Shown here piece after piece: positions 55,246-64,000 of a stretch of 64,000 nt of DNA; position 1 is the first letter of the stretch; every line of letters begins with the position of its first letter. The translations under genes and the position numbers were made by a program. Source of the stretch: Platanthera guangdongensis (lineage: Eukaryota; Streptophyta; Magnoliopsida; Asparagales; Orchidaceae); contig CM077158.1 in assembly GCA_039583875.1 (NCBI GenBank), positions 242,157,447-242,221,446 on the forward strand, given 5' to 3'. Below the pieces are notes generated by a model. The model made no database searches. It had not been told where the DNA came from and worked only from the letters and a program-made list of their open reading frames with translations.

Positions 55246-56443
55246 GCTGACGAAGTACCGAGCGAAAAATGTCGTTCATCGTGGCCTGAAAAGTCGCCGA
55301 CGCGTTGGTCAGGCCGAATGCCATAACCAGGAACTCGTAGTGGCCGTCATGGGTCCGAAAGGCCGTCTTGGCGACGTCGGACTGACATACGCGAATCTGG
55401 TGGTAGTCAGCACGAAGGTCCGGCTTGGTGAAAACGACCGCGTTGTGGAGCTCATACAAAAGCTCCTGAATCACCGGGATCGGGTACTTGTCTAGGACGA
55501 TGGATTTGTTGAGCTCCCGATAGTCTATGCAGAAGCGCCAGTTGCCATCCTTCTTCCTGACCAAAAGGACCGGGCTTGCACTGGGGCGTATGAGGCCCCC
55601 CATCAGCATGTCGCGTACAAGCCTCTCGATCTCGTCCTTTTGCACGTGTCCATAGAGGTACGGTCGAACCGAGACTGCCGACACGCCGGGCTGAAGAGGA
55701 ATGACATGATCGTGTGGTCGAGCCGGCAGCATCCCGGATGGTGCAGTAAAGAGGTCCTCAAACTCGGATAGGAGGGCCTGAAGGGCCGAAGGAGGTGATG
55801 GGGCCGGCGGCGCGGCGTCCGAGATGGACCAGAGTAATGCCGAAAAATCTATGTCTGAAATCCTCTGAATCGTGCGGAAGGAGAAGGGGGAGCGAAGTAG
55901 TGCGGCATCCCCCACAAGGCAGCACTCCTGACCGGCCTGGAGGAAACACATCATCATAGTCCCCCAGTTGACCCGCACGTCACCCATCATGCAGAGCCAC
56001 GCAACTCCCCGGATGATGTCGATCCCGCCAAGACCGAAAATGTAGAAGTCCGTCGTCATAGAGTAAGGGTCCACTGAATGCGAGACGACCAGACAACGGC
56101 CCTGGATCGAGCGGCGGCGACCATCGCCCCAACTAACAGTGAAGTCCGGAGAAGGCTCCATCGAAAGGCGGATCTGCTGGGTTAGTTGCGAGAAGAGGAA
56201 ATTATGGCTCGCCCCGCTACCCATCATGATGACAATGTGGCGGTCGCCTAACTTGCCCGCCAACTTCATGGTTTGGGGCCCTGAAATGCTACCCACGAAA
56301 AAGCATGGAAGCTCCAAATGGTGAAGTTCGGCGTCAGCGACGACCTCGGTGGTGTTCTCCGCAGTGATCTCGAGGTTCTCTAAATCCTCCAAAGTAATTT
56401 CCAGTTCGAAGTCGCCGATGATGGCGTGGAATTCCTTAACCAT
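55226..56443 (-). pseudogene. Element M protease and reverse transcriptase (Ty3/gypsy)
   Basis: A 405-codon minus frame. The protease site reads VIMMGSGASHNFLFSQL, so the catalytic Asp of DSG is replaced by Gly. After the spacer (ALLSEFEDLFTAPSGMLPAR), RT has [74 protein letters not shown] and MAFGLTNASATFQATMNDIF. It ends at LVFF by frameshift in the catalytic box. Confidence 0.9.
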
Positions 56444-56960
56444 GCAGACGTGAGTAGGGGAATAGGGATGACGGTAACGAAAACATAGCCCTTTGCGACG
56501 AAGGTCGACTAACTCGCGGTTGGAGAATTGTTGAGGGGATGGACGGCCTGGCCGAGCGGCTGGACGGGGCCGAAGGGCTTGTGGCTTCGGGGAAGAGGTT
56601 CGCCACGGTCAGCCTCCCGACGGAGTCCTGCCTAGATTCGGCGGGGGTCGAGGAGACAAATCCGCTTCCACGAGGAGGGCCATGTCGAGGGCCTCAAAAA
56701 CCGTCCGGGGGTGATGGGTGCGAAGATGGGATCGGATGTTGGGCAGAAGGCCCTGCATGACGAAGTCAAGATAATGATCTGGTGGTAGGACCAAAACATG
56801 GGTGACTAGGGCCACAAACTCATCGATGTAATCATCCAATGCATCGGCTTGGATACAGGACGGGGGAAGACTGGAGCGGGCGGACTGGAGTGGCGCTGGA
56901 CGGAGGCCTGGCACCACAGATGAGGGAAGCCCCGGCGGCCTGCGGAGGGCGATCCGGTAG
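56444..56960 (-). pseudogene. Element M gag, truncated
   Basis: A minus frame (56917-56609) shows the middle of a gag, CIQADALDDYIDEFVALVTH, PPDHYLDFVMQGLLPNIRSH and TVFEALDMALLVEADL, then a decayed knuckle region. The N-terminal gag is absent, since the primer-binding site is only about 60 bases upstream. Confidence 0.75.
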
Positions 56961-56972
56961 GTCAGACCAGTT

Positions 56973-57351
56973 TGGTACGAACCCGGACGGTGAGGGTGTA
57001 CGGGCGGCTACAGGAAGGAGAAAGAGAGAATGAGGAGAGGAGGAAGAGAATTAGAGGATTAGGATTAGATGGAAGAGGAGGGAAAAAGACACATTCATCC
57101 AAGATGTCCAAAATGAGTGCAAGCGCTACCCCTTATAATAGTGGGGTGCGAATAACGGCGTGAATAATCCGCCAAAATATAAATGCTGAAATAAAAACAT
57201 AATTGTTGAAATAAAACATAAATGCTGAAATAAATGATACGATAACGGATAGGCCGGTTTCTCCTCCACAGGCTCGGTGGGGCTATCCGATATACGCGCC
57301 CGGCACGTGTAAACTCGCCATGGAGGCTTGGCGTCGTGCAGCTCCATAACA
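56973..57351 (-). mobile_element. Element M, right (5') LTR (379 bp)
   Basis: From tggtacgaacccggacgg to gctccataaca, followed by tttta. The adjacent primer-binding site (gtcagaccagtt) is degraded. The whole element is 2888 bp, an internally deleted copy. Confidence 0.95.
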
Positions 57352-57832
57352 TTTTATCAGTCATTGTAACTAGTATATTAAGGTGTACTACTTTGAGGCT
57401 CAAAAAATGGCAGAAAGGCGATTAAATTTTTGCTGAATGTGCCCGCTAATTAGTGATGTTTTAAAAGGTGTTTTAGGGGTCTCACAGGGCTCAGCTCGAG
57501 GCAGAATACAACACTCAAGCCTTTATCCCACCATAGTGACTTAAGTTATGGGTGACATTTGTCCTCAGAGGCTGCCTCACAGACTTAGACGTCCCACTAG
57601 AAACAAAATATTCATCTTCTTGACCTAGTTGGTTCAGTGATATTCCTCTATATATACATATTATTTTAATTATATTTAATTATCATTTTTTTATAAACAG
57701 GCAAAATATAAATAAATTTCTAATTTTATAAGTAAATTTTTAATTTTATAAATAAAAAATGTTAAGAAAATTTGTAGAATAATTTTCAACCAGTTTTTAT
57801 TGGCAAAGCAAATGCGTATTTTATACATGGGG

Positions 57833-58063
57833 TGACGTATGGGTTCTCAAGTAGTATTGGACTAAAGAATGGTTCTCGACAATATAAATAGCAATTTGGT
57901 TGTCATAAAATAGAACCTTACATATAGATAACTACACGCCCAGGTCAAGTAGAAGGCTCTTATGAAATAGAAAGTATAGTTTATGAGTCCTTGTACGTCC
58001 TTTAAATACCCCCTTTGAGGGATGAATAAATTGCACTTTCGATTTCTCTGTAATATTTCAACA
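57833..58063 (+). mobile_element. Element L, 5' LTR (left edge uncertain)
   Basis: The last ~95 bases (tagtttatgagtcc ... taatatttcaaca) match the end of the copy at 59495-59589, including ttaaata and gagggatgaataaattgcac. The right edge at 58063 is fixed by the primer-binding site. The left edge is a guess. Confidence 0.6.
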
Positions 58064-58075
58064 TGGTATCAGAGG
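58064..58075 (+). other. Primer-binding site of element L
   Basis: tggtatcagagg immediately follows the LTR end atttcaaca. Confidence 0.88.
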
Positions 58076-58892
58076 AGGAATATTTTCCTCCCTAAAAAGT
58101 TCTCTTGGTACCGTATGCGTTGCGGCTTCTTCGCATTGAAGAAGACTTCGGCTTCTGCTCCCGCTGCTTCATAAACTTATGTTGCTCCCGCTCCCGCGAC
58201 ATTCTCCTCTGTGGCCCTTGACGACAAAGGCTTCTTCTTCTGATCCCGTCTACCGATCTCTTTGTTGATCTCGTGTACCAATTCCTTCTTCGATCCAATC
58301 ACCGATCCCATCCAGATCCCTCTTTTGTTGCATCGATTGAAGCCCGTTCGACATCTTTCGGCCTGGTAACTCATCATCGAGCCATCGACCCTTTCTTCTG
58401 ATCTCAACGACGATCCTCTCCGTCGCAGATCTTATCTCGTTGCTCCCGTAGTCGACGTTCTTCTGCTCGTCCACTGCTGCTCACCAGTCCTTTGAAGCCT
58501 AATCCATCCACTGCTTTTCTCACATCTAGTTGTTGTCACTGCCTTCCCTTTCCGACCGCTTCTTCCATGAAAAAAATCTTGTCGGTTGCTTTATGTCCTC
58601 AATGTTCTCTTATTCATTTGGTTTGTTCCAGCCTCTGACACTCCGCTGTTCCTGATCCAACCTCCTCCAGCTTTTTCTCATGTTTCTTGCGATTCCAGGA
58701 GCTACATCTATCGTGCTTGAGGGGCATTCAACTTCTGGCCGCGCCTACCCTTTGCTGGGTGTTGATCTTTCGTCGATCCTGAAGGCTGTGGTTTGGTCGT
58801 TTTTTATGTATCTTTAAATGTCTTTGTTTGGTTGTTGTTAGTGTAGTGTCTTGTTGTGATGCCTTCATGCACGTGTCCCACGTGAGGGGGAA
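58076..58892 (+). mobile_element. Element L internal region without genes
   Basis: About 0.8 kb of C/T-rich sequence with no coding frame that I can support on the element strand. It ends in gtgagggggaa, a polypurine-like tract. This is a non-autonomous, TRIM-like or internally deleted copia-type element. Confidence 0.6.
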
Positions 58893-59589
58893 TGTTTGGG
58901 ATGAAGTCGACTCAGATGGTATTTCTCGACTCTCTCCTTAATCTTATACATCTCTCTAGGATTATTTTTTGTGTTGTTTGTGTCTCCCCATTTTTTTCTT
59001 CGTTGATGACTATGTGGTATAGTCTTTGGTGGTTGACCTGTATGTCCAGCGGGTTGTGTCGTGTGGGAATATCACTAGCGGCCAGTTTGTTGACATATGT
59101 CCAACAGCTTATGTTGTGTGGGTTTGTGTCCCCGATGACCCGTCTGTATTCCAGCGGGTTGTGTCGTGTGGGTTTGTGTCCCCGGTTGACCCGCCTGTTT
59201 TCCAGTGGGTTGTCATGTGAGTTTGTATCGTGTGGGATCATGTCGTATGGGACGGCCGTTTGTGCAGATTATCCCTGACGTATTATTTTTCTCGGTGACC
59301 CGTCTGATGTTTTGCCCTACTTTGCTAACTCCATTATCTTTCTGTTTATTATGTTTTCTAGTCCGAGGTTTTCCCTCTAGCTTGCGGGGTGGGGGGGGGG
59401 GGGGGGGGCGAAGTTTTTGGAGTTATCACATTTTATATTCCGGTTTATGTATTAGAGTCTTTTAGGAATGTGTCTACGGGTTTTGTCCCACATTGTCAAT
59501 TCTAGTTTACGAGTCATTGCGAGTCTTTTAAATAACTCATTTGAGGGATGAATAAATTGCACTTTCCATTTCTCTCTAATATTTCAACA
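58893..59589 (+). mobile_element. Element L, 3' LTR (putative, about 697 bp)
   Basis: Starts tgtttgggatgaag after the polypurine tract and ends ctaatatttcaaca. It is much longer than the recognisable 5' copy. It holds repeats of gcgggttgtgtcgtgtgggt around 59045-59220 and a run of 18 G at 59391-59408. The match to the 5' LTR is convincing only over the final ~95 bases. Confidence 0.5.
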
Positions 59590-59939
59590 GTCATTGAGCG
59601 ACATTTGACCATGTTTAGGTACAAGCCGCACCGTACTGCTTTTTTAATCTTCCTCGTGACCGATTGCTTACCTAAGTACACAAGTTAGTAGTTGAGGGAC
59701 GATCGTTAATGGAACAAGCATAGTTGACATTCGAGTTGGCAATAAGAGAAATAGTAGAAGCATGCCGTTATATCTGTCCTTGTCGAGGAGTGCAATTTAG
59801 ATACCAAATGATGCATTCAACAATTTATAGATGGGATGCTCAATGATGATGTAGAAGTTGAGTAACAACACTCATTGTGAAGGAAATGTCTTGACACATG
59901 AATGTCAATTTATCTATTTCGGGGTCTGCAACGTCACAC

Positions 59940-60169
59940 CGCGAATGATTGTCAGATCTGGATTCGCAAATTCAACAATGCCAATAAATGAAGCATCCAC
60001 CCCTATTTAGAAGTTATAACAAGAGGGGGAGGTTGGGCACTGACGTGAACGGCTATGATTGGACGTTACTCACGATGTCCTAAAACACTAAATACACATC
60101 CAAAAAAACATATAAATAATAAAATGACGATCTGGACGCGCTCGCAGTCTCGGATCGCCGATCCAATCA
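59940..60169 (-). mobile_element. LTR fragment related to element I
   Basis: Similar to 20500-20717: cacccctattta, gacgtgaa-ggctatgat, cactaaataca and ctcggatcgccgatcc-atca in the same order. It ends at the same LTR edge (60169). No internal region accompanies it, so it is a solo LTR or a truncated piece. 59590-59939 to its left has no recognised content. Confidence 0.6.
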
Positions 60170-60281
60170 GTGCCTCCTGCGCGAATACACGAATGTGGAC
60201 CCAGCCTGATCTCCATCACTTATGCTATATTCATTAGATATTCATTCTTTTTTTCCTCACTAGCTTGGCTTCTCTTTACAG

Positions 60282-62471
60282 GTTCAGAAGCTGTACAAGA
60301 TGTTGTGAAAGGTATTTTGCATAGGATTTTTTTCGTGGCTGATCAGAGAGAACAGAAGGTTGTATTTGAATGCTTGTATAAGTGCATATTTGATAGCATA
60401 ACTAAGGGGTGCTTCACTAACACAATTCGGTTATTGAGCCTCCTAACAAATGTGATTCATCTTAGTAAAGGCAGTGAAGTATTTGGTGAGATATGCCATT
60501 CTTTCCCATTATTAATATTTTTTGAGTATGCATTAGTTGTTTGTTTAAATATGTTTTTTTGTGGTTGATTTTACTTTCTCTCATTCTTCTTCCCGGGTAG
60601 ATGATATTTTTTTGTGCCTTTTCTTTTTTTCTATTTTTCCAGATACAGACAAAATGATGAATCTTGTTAAATTGCTTATACAGTCCTGCATCACTTCTAA
60701 GGAAGTTATGAAGTCTGGGGACTGTTCTTCTGAGGGTGCACTACCTGCCTTTTGTAATAAGGTGTTGTATTTAGTTCTTTGCCTGCTTGACACTCATGAA
60801 AGATCATCTTATATATATCTCACAAAGGAACTTGACCCAGTATTTAAGCTGGACCAATCGAGGTAATGGATTGGATGGTTGGTTTTTGTTTGTCGAGCTT
60901 TGCTGCTGGAAATATTTCAGACAAGCATTTTAGTTGCGCCTTCAGTTTTTGCGCTTTAATTATTCCTTGCATTTTTTTTCAGTTTGCAAATGTTTGCTAA
61001 AGAACTAATTCATAAAGACCCTAAAGTTGTGATTTCCTGTAGAAATTATATAATAAGGTATCTTCTGTCAACTGCTTTTCTGCGATTTCTTGTGGATAAT
61101 GCATTCATATAGTTGACATTTCTTTGTTTCATTTCCAGTGCCATTGATGAAATGGTTGAAACCTCACCAGATGAAGTCCTTTTATTGTCGCTGAGGTTAT
61201 TTGAGAGACATTCTTGTAACTTTCTTGAAGATATTCCACCAAGAACTTGCAGATTTTTTATGGAGAAATTAAATGATTGGATTAATTTATTGAGTGAGAC
61301 CAAGAATAATATCTCAGTTGATTGGTCCAAATTAGCTATTTTTTGGGGAGTTATAAGATGCTATCCATTGTTTGGATTTACTAGGGCAAGTTCATTACTA
61401 CTGCTCAGGAATTTAATTGATGCTTTTGATTTACTTCTGGAAACCAGTTGTGGTATGCGTGTTTTGATTGTTAATAATTTACTCGGGGCATATTTTTGTG
61501 GATTTACCTATGTGAATTTTCTTTAGACAGCATTGCAGGTGTTTCAGTGTCCATTTGGCAAGATCTACTTGGTGTTATATTGAATTCATATCATAAGTTA
61601 TTATTGCATGAAAGTTGTGAACCTTCAGAAGCATACATTTTTCTGCATTTAGCGAAAAGATACAAATCATCACCACAAATTTTATTTGCTGCAGCTGAAT
61701 ATTTGGATTCTTTCTTAGGGTGTAATACCTATCACTTTCTTCTTTTTCTTCTTTTCTGGCTTATTCAATGTTGGGGATTTGTAAGTTGTTTTATTTACAT
61801 GCTAAATTACAGGTCAAAGAATGAAGCTGGTGACTCAAGGGGTGTATTTACCGAAATTGATGTTGAAGATACTCGTGTTTCAATGAGCATTTTTTCAGAT
61901 AATTTATCCCTGCCTAGTAAGGAAATTCGTGTTTCAACACTAAGAATTATTTCTCATTATCCTATTTTGGATGAGCTTCCTACATGTGAAGATCGGCCTC
62001 TCAAGAAATTTAGATATGAAAAATCTGACTCAGCCGAAAATCTCGGATGCATCAATGTATGTTTTGATTGTTTTTTTATCAAACTTGAAAGTAATCGTTG
62101 GGATGTCTTGAACTTAGATATGTGGATGTACCAGGTTGTTGACCTTTTACTCTCAATTGAAACAACGCCAATTTCCTTATCTTCTTGTCGAATGATTGTC
62201 ATCCTAATCTCCAGATTACAGATGGTCGTTAGTTCTGGAAAAATTCATGATGCTTATCTACCTCTATTATTGAATGGAGTTATTGGCATCTTGCATAATC
62301 GTTTCGCTCTTCTCTGGCAGCCTGCATTGGAATGTCTTATTTCCATAATTAGACGGTACGGTAGAATTGTTTGGAACCAATTTGTCCAGAATCTTGAATA
62401 TTACCAACTGAAGTCTTTATCCTTTGTTGACGCTGCACCAAAATTGAAGTCTGAAGCTCCTCAACCGACGA
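60282..62471 (+). CDS. UTP20: UTP20, exons after the large intron (gene continues past window)
   Basis: Seven exons join in frame: 60282-60485, 60643-60862, 60983-61057, 61139-61452, 61539-61719, 61813-62056 and 62135-62471, with GT..AG introns of 78-157 bp. The product continues GSEAVQDVVKGILHRIFFVA, TIRLLSLLTNVIHLSKGSEV, AIDEMVETSPDEVLLLSLRL, LAKRYKSSPQILFAAAEYLD, STLRIISHYPILDELP and ILHNRFALLWQPALECLISI. These are Leu-rich alpha-helical HEAT-like repeats as expected for UTP20. All visible exons together encode about 687 codons, roughly a quarter of the usual ~2,600 residues, so most of the gene lies to the right. The intact frame and splice sites argue for a working gene. Confidence 0.88.
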
Positions 62472-63967
62472 GTATGTCCGTTTATGCTTTAATCTAGTTC
62501 ATTTATAATTCCTTTGTTTAAAATGTTCCTTTACAATGGTTTTTTAGAGCTCTATTGTGTCTTTTTGATACGCCTTATAGGATTTGATTTCCTTTTTCCA
62601 GCTTCTACATCCATTGCTGTGAATTTTTCTTCTATGATAATTATTTGTTAAGTTATGGGTTTTGTATTTTATATTACTCTGTGATGGTGACTAGCGAGCC
62701 GTGGATTTCTTCCATCCAATCCTGTTTAAACACATCTATATTTTCTTGTTTTTATGTGCAGTAAACTTATCTTGATTTTCTATTATGGGTTTTGGGTAAA
62801 GATAACAAGCTTCTGTGGATTATTTTTGAGACAGTTTATGAGCAAGACTTGTTGATAGTAGATTAATTTTCTTTTGTTTATTTCCGAGTCTGATGTTCCG
62901 GCTTGACTCCCCCAAAATTGACTCCCAATAAGAATACAATGGATTTAAGGTTCCATCGAGCCGGGCAATTTTTTGGTAGGGGACGCGTATCATGCTCACC
63001 ACGGATTGTGATTTGGTCTGTCCAATCTGCTATTGGACTGCCGACAAAATTCAGGATTAAAAAAAACAAAAAAATGATATCCAGTCGGATTTTAAAAGGC
63101 ACGATGTCTGAACAGAAATTTTTTTTAATTTTTTTATAGATAAATAGGATATTAAAATGATTATAAAAAGGTCATAATTAACATTTTGTAATTTATTTTA
63201 TAAAAAATAAATTTTTAGAAAAAATCATTTTTCTTGGGGACGCATACCATGCTTTTGGTAGGGGGCCTGCACCAAATTTTTTTCCCATCGAGCCACATTG
63301 CTTTCCTATGATGACACCAAATAAGAATACAAAGGATGCACTGCCAACATAATTATTGAAGTAATTAATAGTTATGCTCTTCTCTGTTTGTTGGTCCGTG
63401 ACTCGATTTGAAGAGAAGTGGTTACATCCTTTTGCGAGGAAGGTGTGGGGTCGATACAGCCGAGGATCAACTCTAGGAGTGTGGGCTTCTTGAGGAGAGG
63501 AGGAGACGACATGAGTTATGGAGGGAACGATGTGAGTTATAGGATATGATGTGTGTTCCAGTAAAAGACTTGTGTTATGGAGGTTGAACGAAGATCTACA
63601 GGTCTCAAGATTTGGAAGCCTACAGAATCCACACATTGGCGATGCAGCATGATCCGCGACTTGGAATCAATCAGGCATCAACTTCAGGTATCAAGGACGA
63701 GCGGCTAGGTCTACGTCGACGCCAAAGCTGAAGCATTGTGTCGACGATGAGCGGCTAGGCGTCGTTGGTTGTGGTTGAACTTGAATTCGAAGATTTGGGA
63801 TAAGGATCAATCTGAAGCTCTGGGAGAAGGATCGTCAACTCGGCCAACGCTGTAAAAGAAGGATCGAGCCAGAGATCTTGCTGAAAGTGAGCTTGCAGGA
63901 GGCCGGTTTGTGGAATTCAGAAAAAGAATTTGGAGGACCCGTGGGAAGTGCCTGCAGAGAACGCAAG
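62472..63967 (+). other. UTP20 intron sequence with unidentified inserts
   Basis: Starts with donor gtatgtcc. 62472-62900 is T-rich intron-like. 62903-63350 contains short blocks occurring twice in swapped order. 63600-63967 is GC-richer and leads into a primer-binding site, so it is probably the leader of the element starting at the window end. No supported coding frame. Confidence 0.5.
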
Positions 63968-63977
63968 GAGAATATTC

Positions 63978-64000
63978 TTTGATACCAAGTTGTTACGGGC
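63978..64000 (-). mobile_element. Element N, primer-binding site and first bases of an LTR
   Basis: tttgatacca (63978-63987) is the complement of tggtatcaaa. It is followed after three bases by tgttacgggc at 63991, the inner edge of an LTR on the minus strand. Only ten LTR bases are visible. Confidence 0.6.

Larger units (their letters stand above)
54367..60281 (+). other. UTP20 intron of 5.9 kb filled with retroelements
   Basis: Donor caag/gtagct at 54367 and acceptor ctttacag before 60282; the flanking codons join in frame (DTPQ-GSEAVQ). It contains chromovirus M (54464-57351), LTR element L (up to 59589) and an LTR fragment ending at 60169. Other UTP20 introns here are 78-209 bp, so growth is due to insertions. 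57357-57830 is AT-rich with no gene. Confidence 0.85.

Noticed and set aside
58092..58474. Arg/Lys-rich ORFs antisense to element L
   Set aside because: They are opposite to the primer-binding site orientation and have no similarity to gag or other domains.
63193..63636. 147-codon ORF on the minus strand
   Set aside because: No domain; it spans the shuffled intronic repeats and probable element leader.

Overview
The window is nuclear DNA of a flowering plant, probably a eudicot. The evidence is a spliced UTP20-type gene with GT..AG introns, plant-type Ty3/gypsy and Ty1/copia LTR retrotransposons, and a FAR1-type Mutator-like element. It is an intergenic-to-intronic stretch in which roughly nine tenths of the sequence is transposon-derived. 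The only recognisable host gene is a partial UTP20 (U3 snoRNA-associated protein 20) at the right. No tRNA, rRNA, CRISPR or bacterial features were seen.

Left part (1-20717), a nested stack. Element A, a Tekay/Del-like chromovirus with 3.2-kb LTRs, occupies 1-9049 on + and its 5' end lies outside. It sits inside the left LTR of element B (9050-14196, -), a non-autonomous gag-only element with large 77/79-bp tandem arrays. B interrupts the integrase of copia element C (14197-17654, -). C in turn appears to sit inside element I (17655-20717, -). An unexplained AT-rich stretch follows (20718-22195).

Middle part (22196-41288). Copia element H is complete (22196-27526, +, TSD catat). Next come a long foldback (27561-27963), element F (28063 to about 30980, +, same family as I and E), Ty3/gypsy element G (30981-36132, -), GA-rich and AT-rich filler, and a second GC-rich foldback (37251-37700). 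Last is a Mutator-like element J (37710-41288, -) with FAR1-type transposase domains and an OTU-protease-like tail.

Right part (41356-64000). Element E (41356-52437, +) belongs to the family of I and F and is split by a complete chromovirus D (45242-50408, TSD gagcc). UTP20 exons begin at 53245. Five exons are followed by a 5.9-kb intron carrying chromovirus M (54464-57351, -, TSD tttta), a small LTR element L and an LTR fragment. Seven more exons run to 62471. The gene continues past the window, and another LTR element starts at the last ten bases.

Every transposon pol gene here carries stops or frameshifts, many of the CAG/CGA/TGG to stop type, so none looks autonomous. UTP20 keeps its frame across all twelve visible exons, so it is probably functional despite its inflated introns. 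The best candidates for undescribed biology are the two same-loop, different-stem hairpins and the palindrome array in the LTR of element A, an in-frame intron just before its protease, the array-bearing element B, the I/F/E family, and the two foldbacks.
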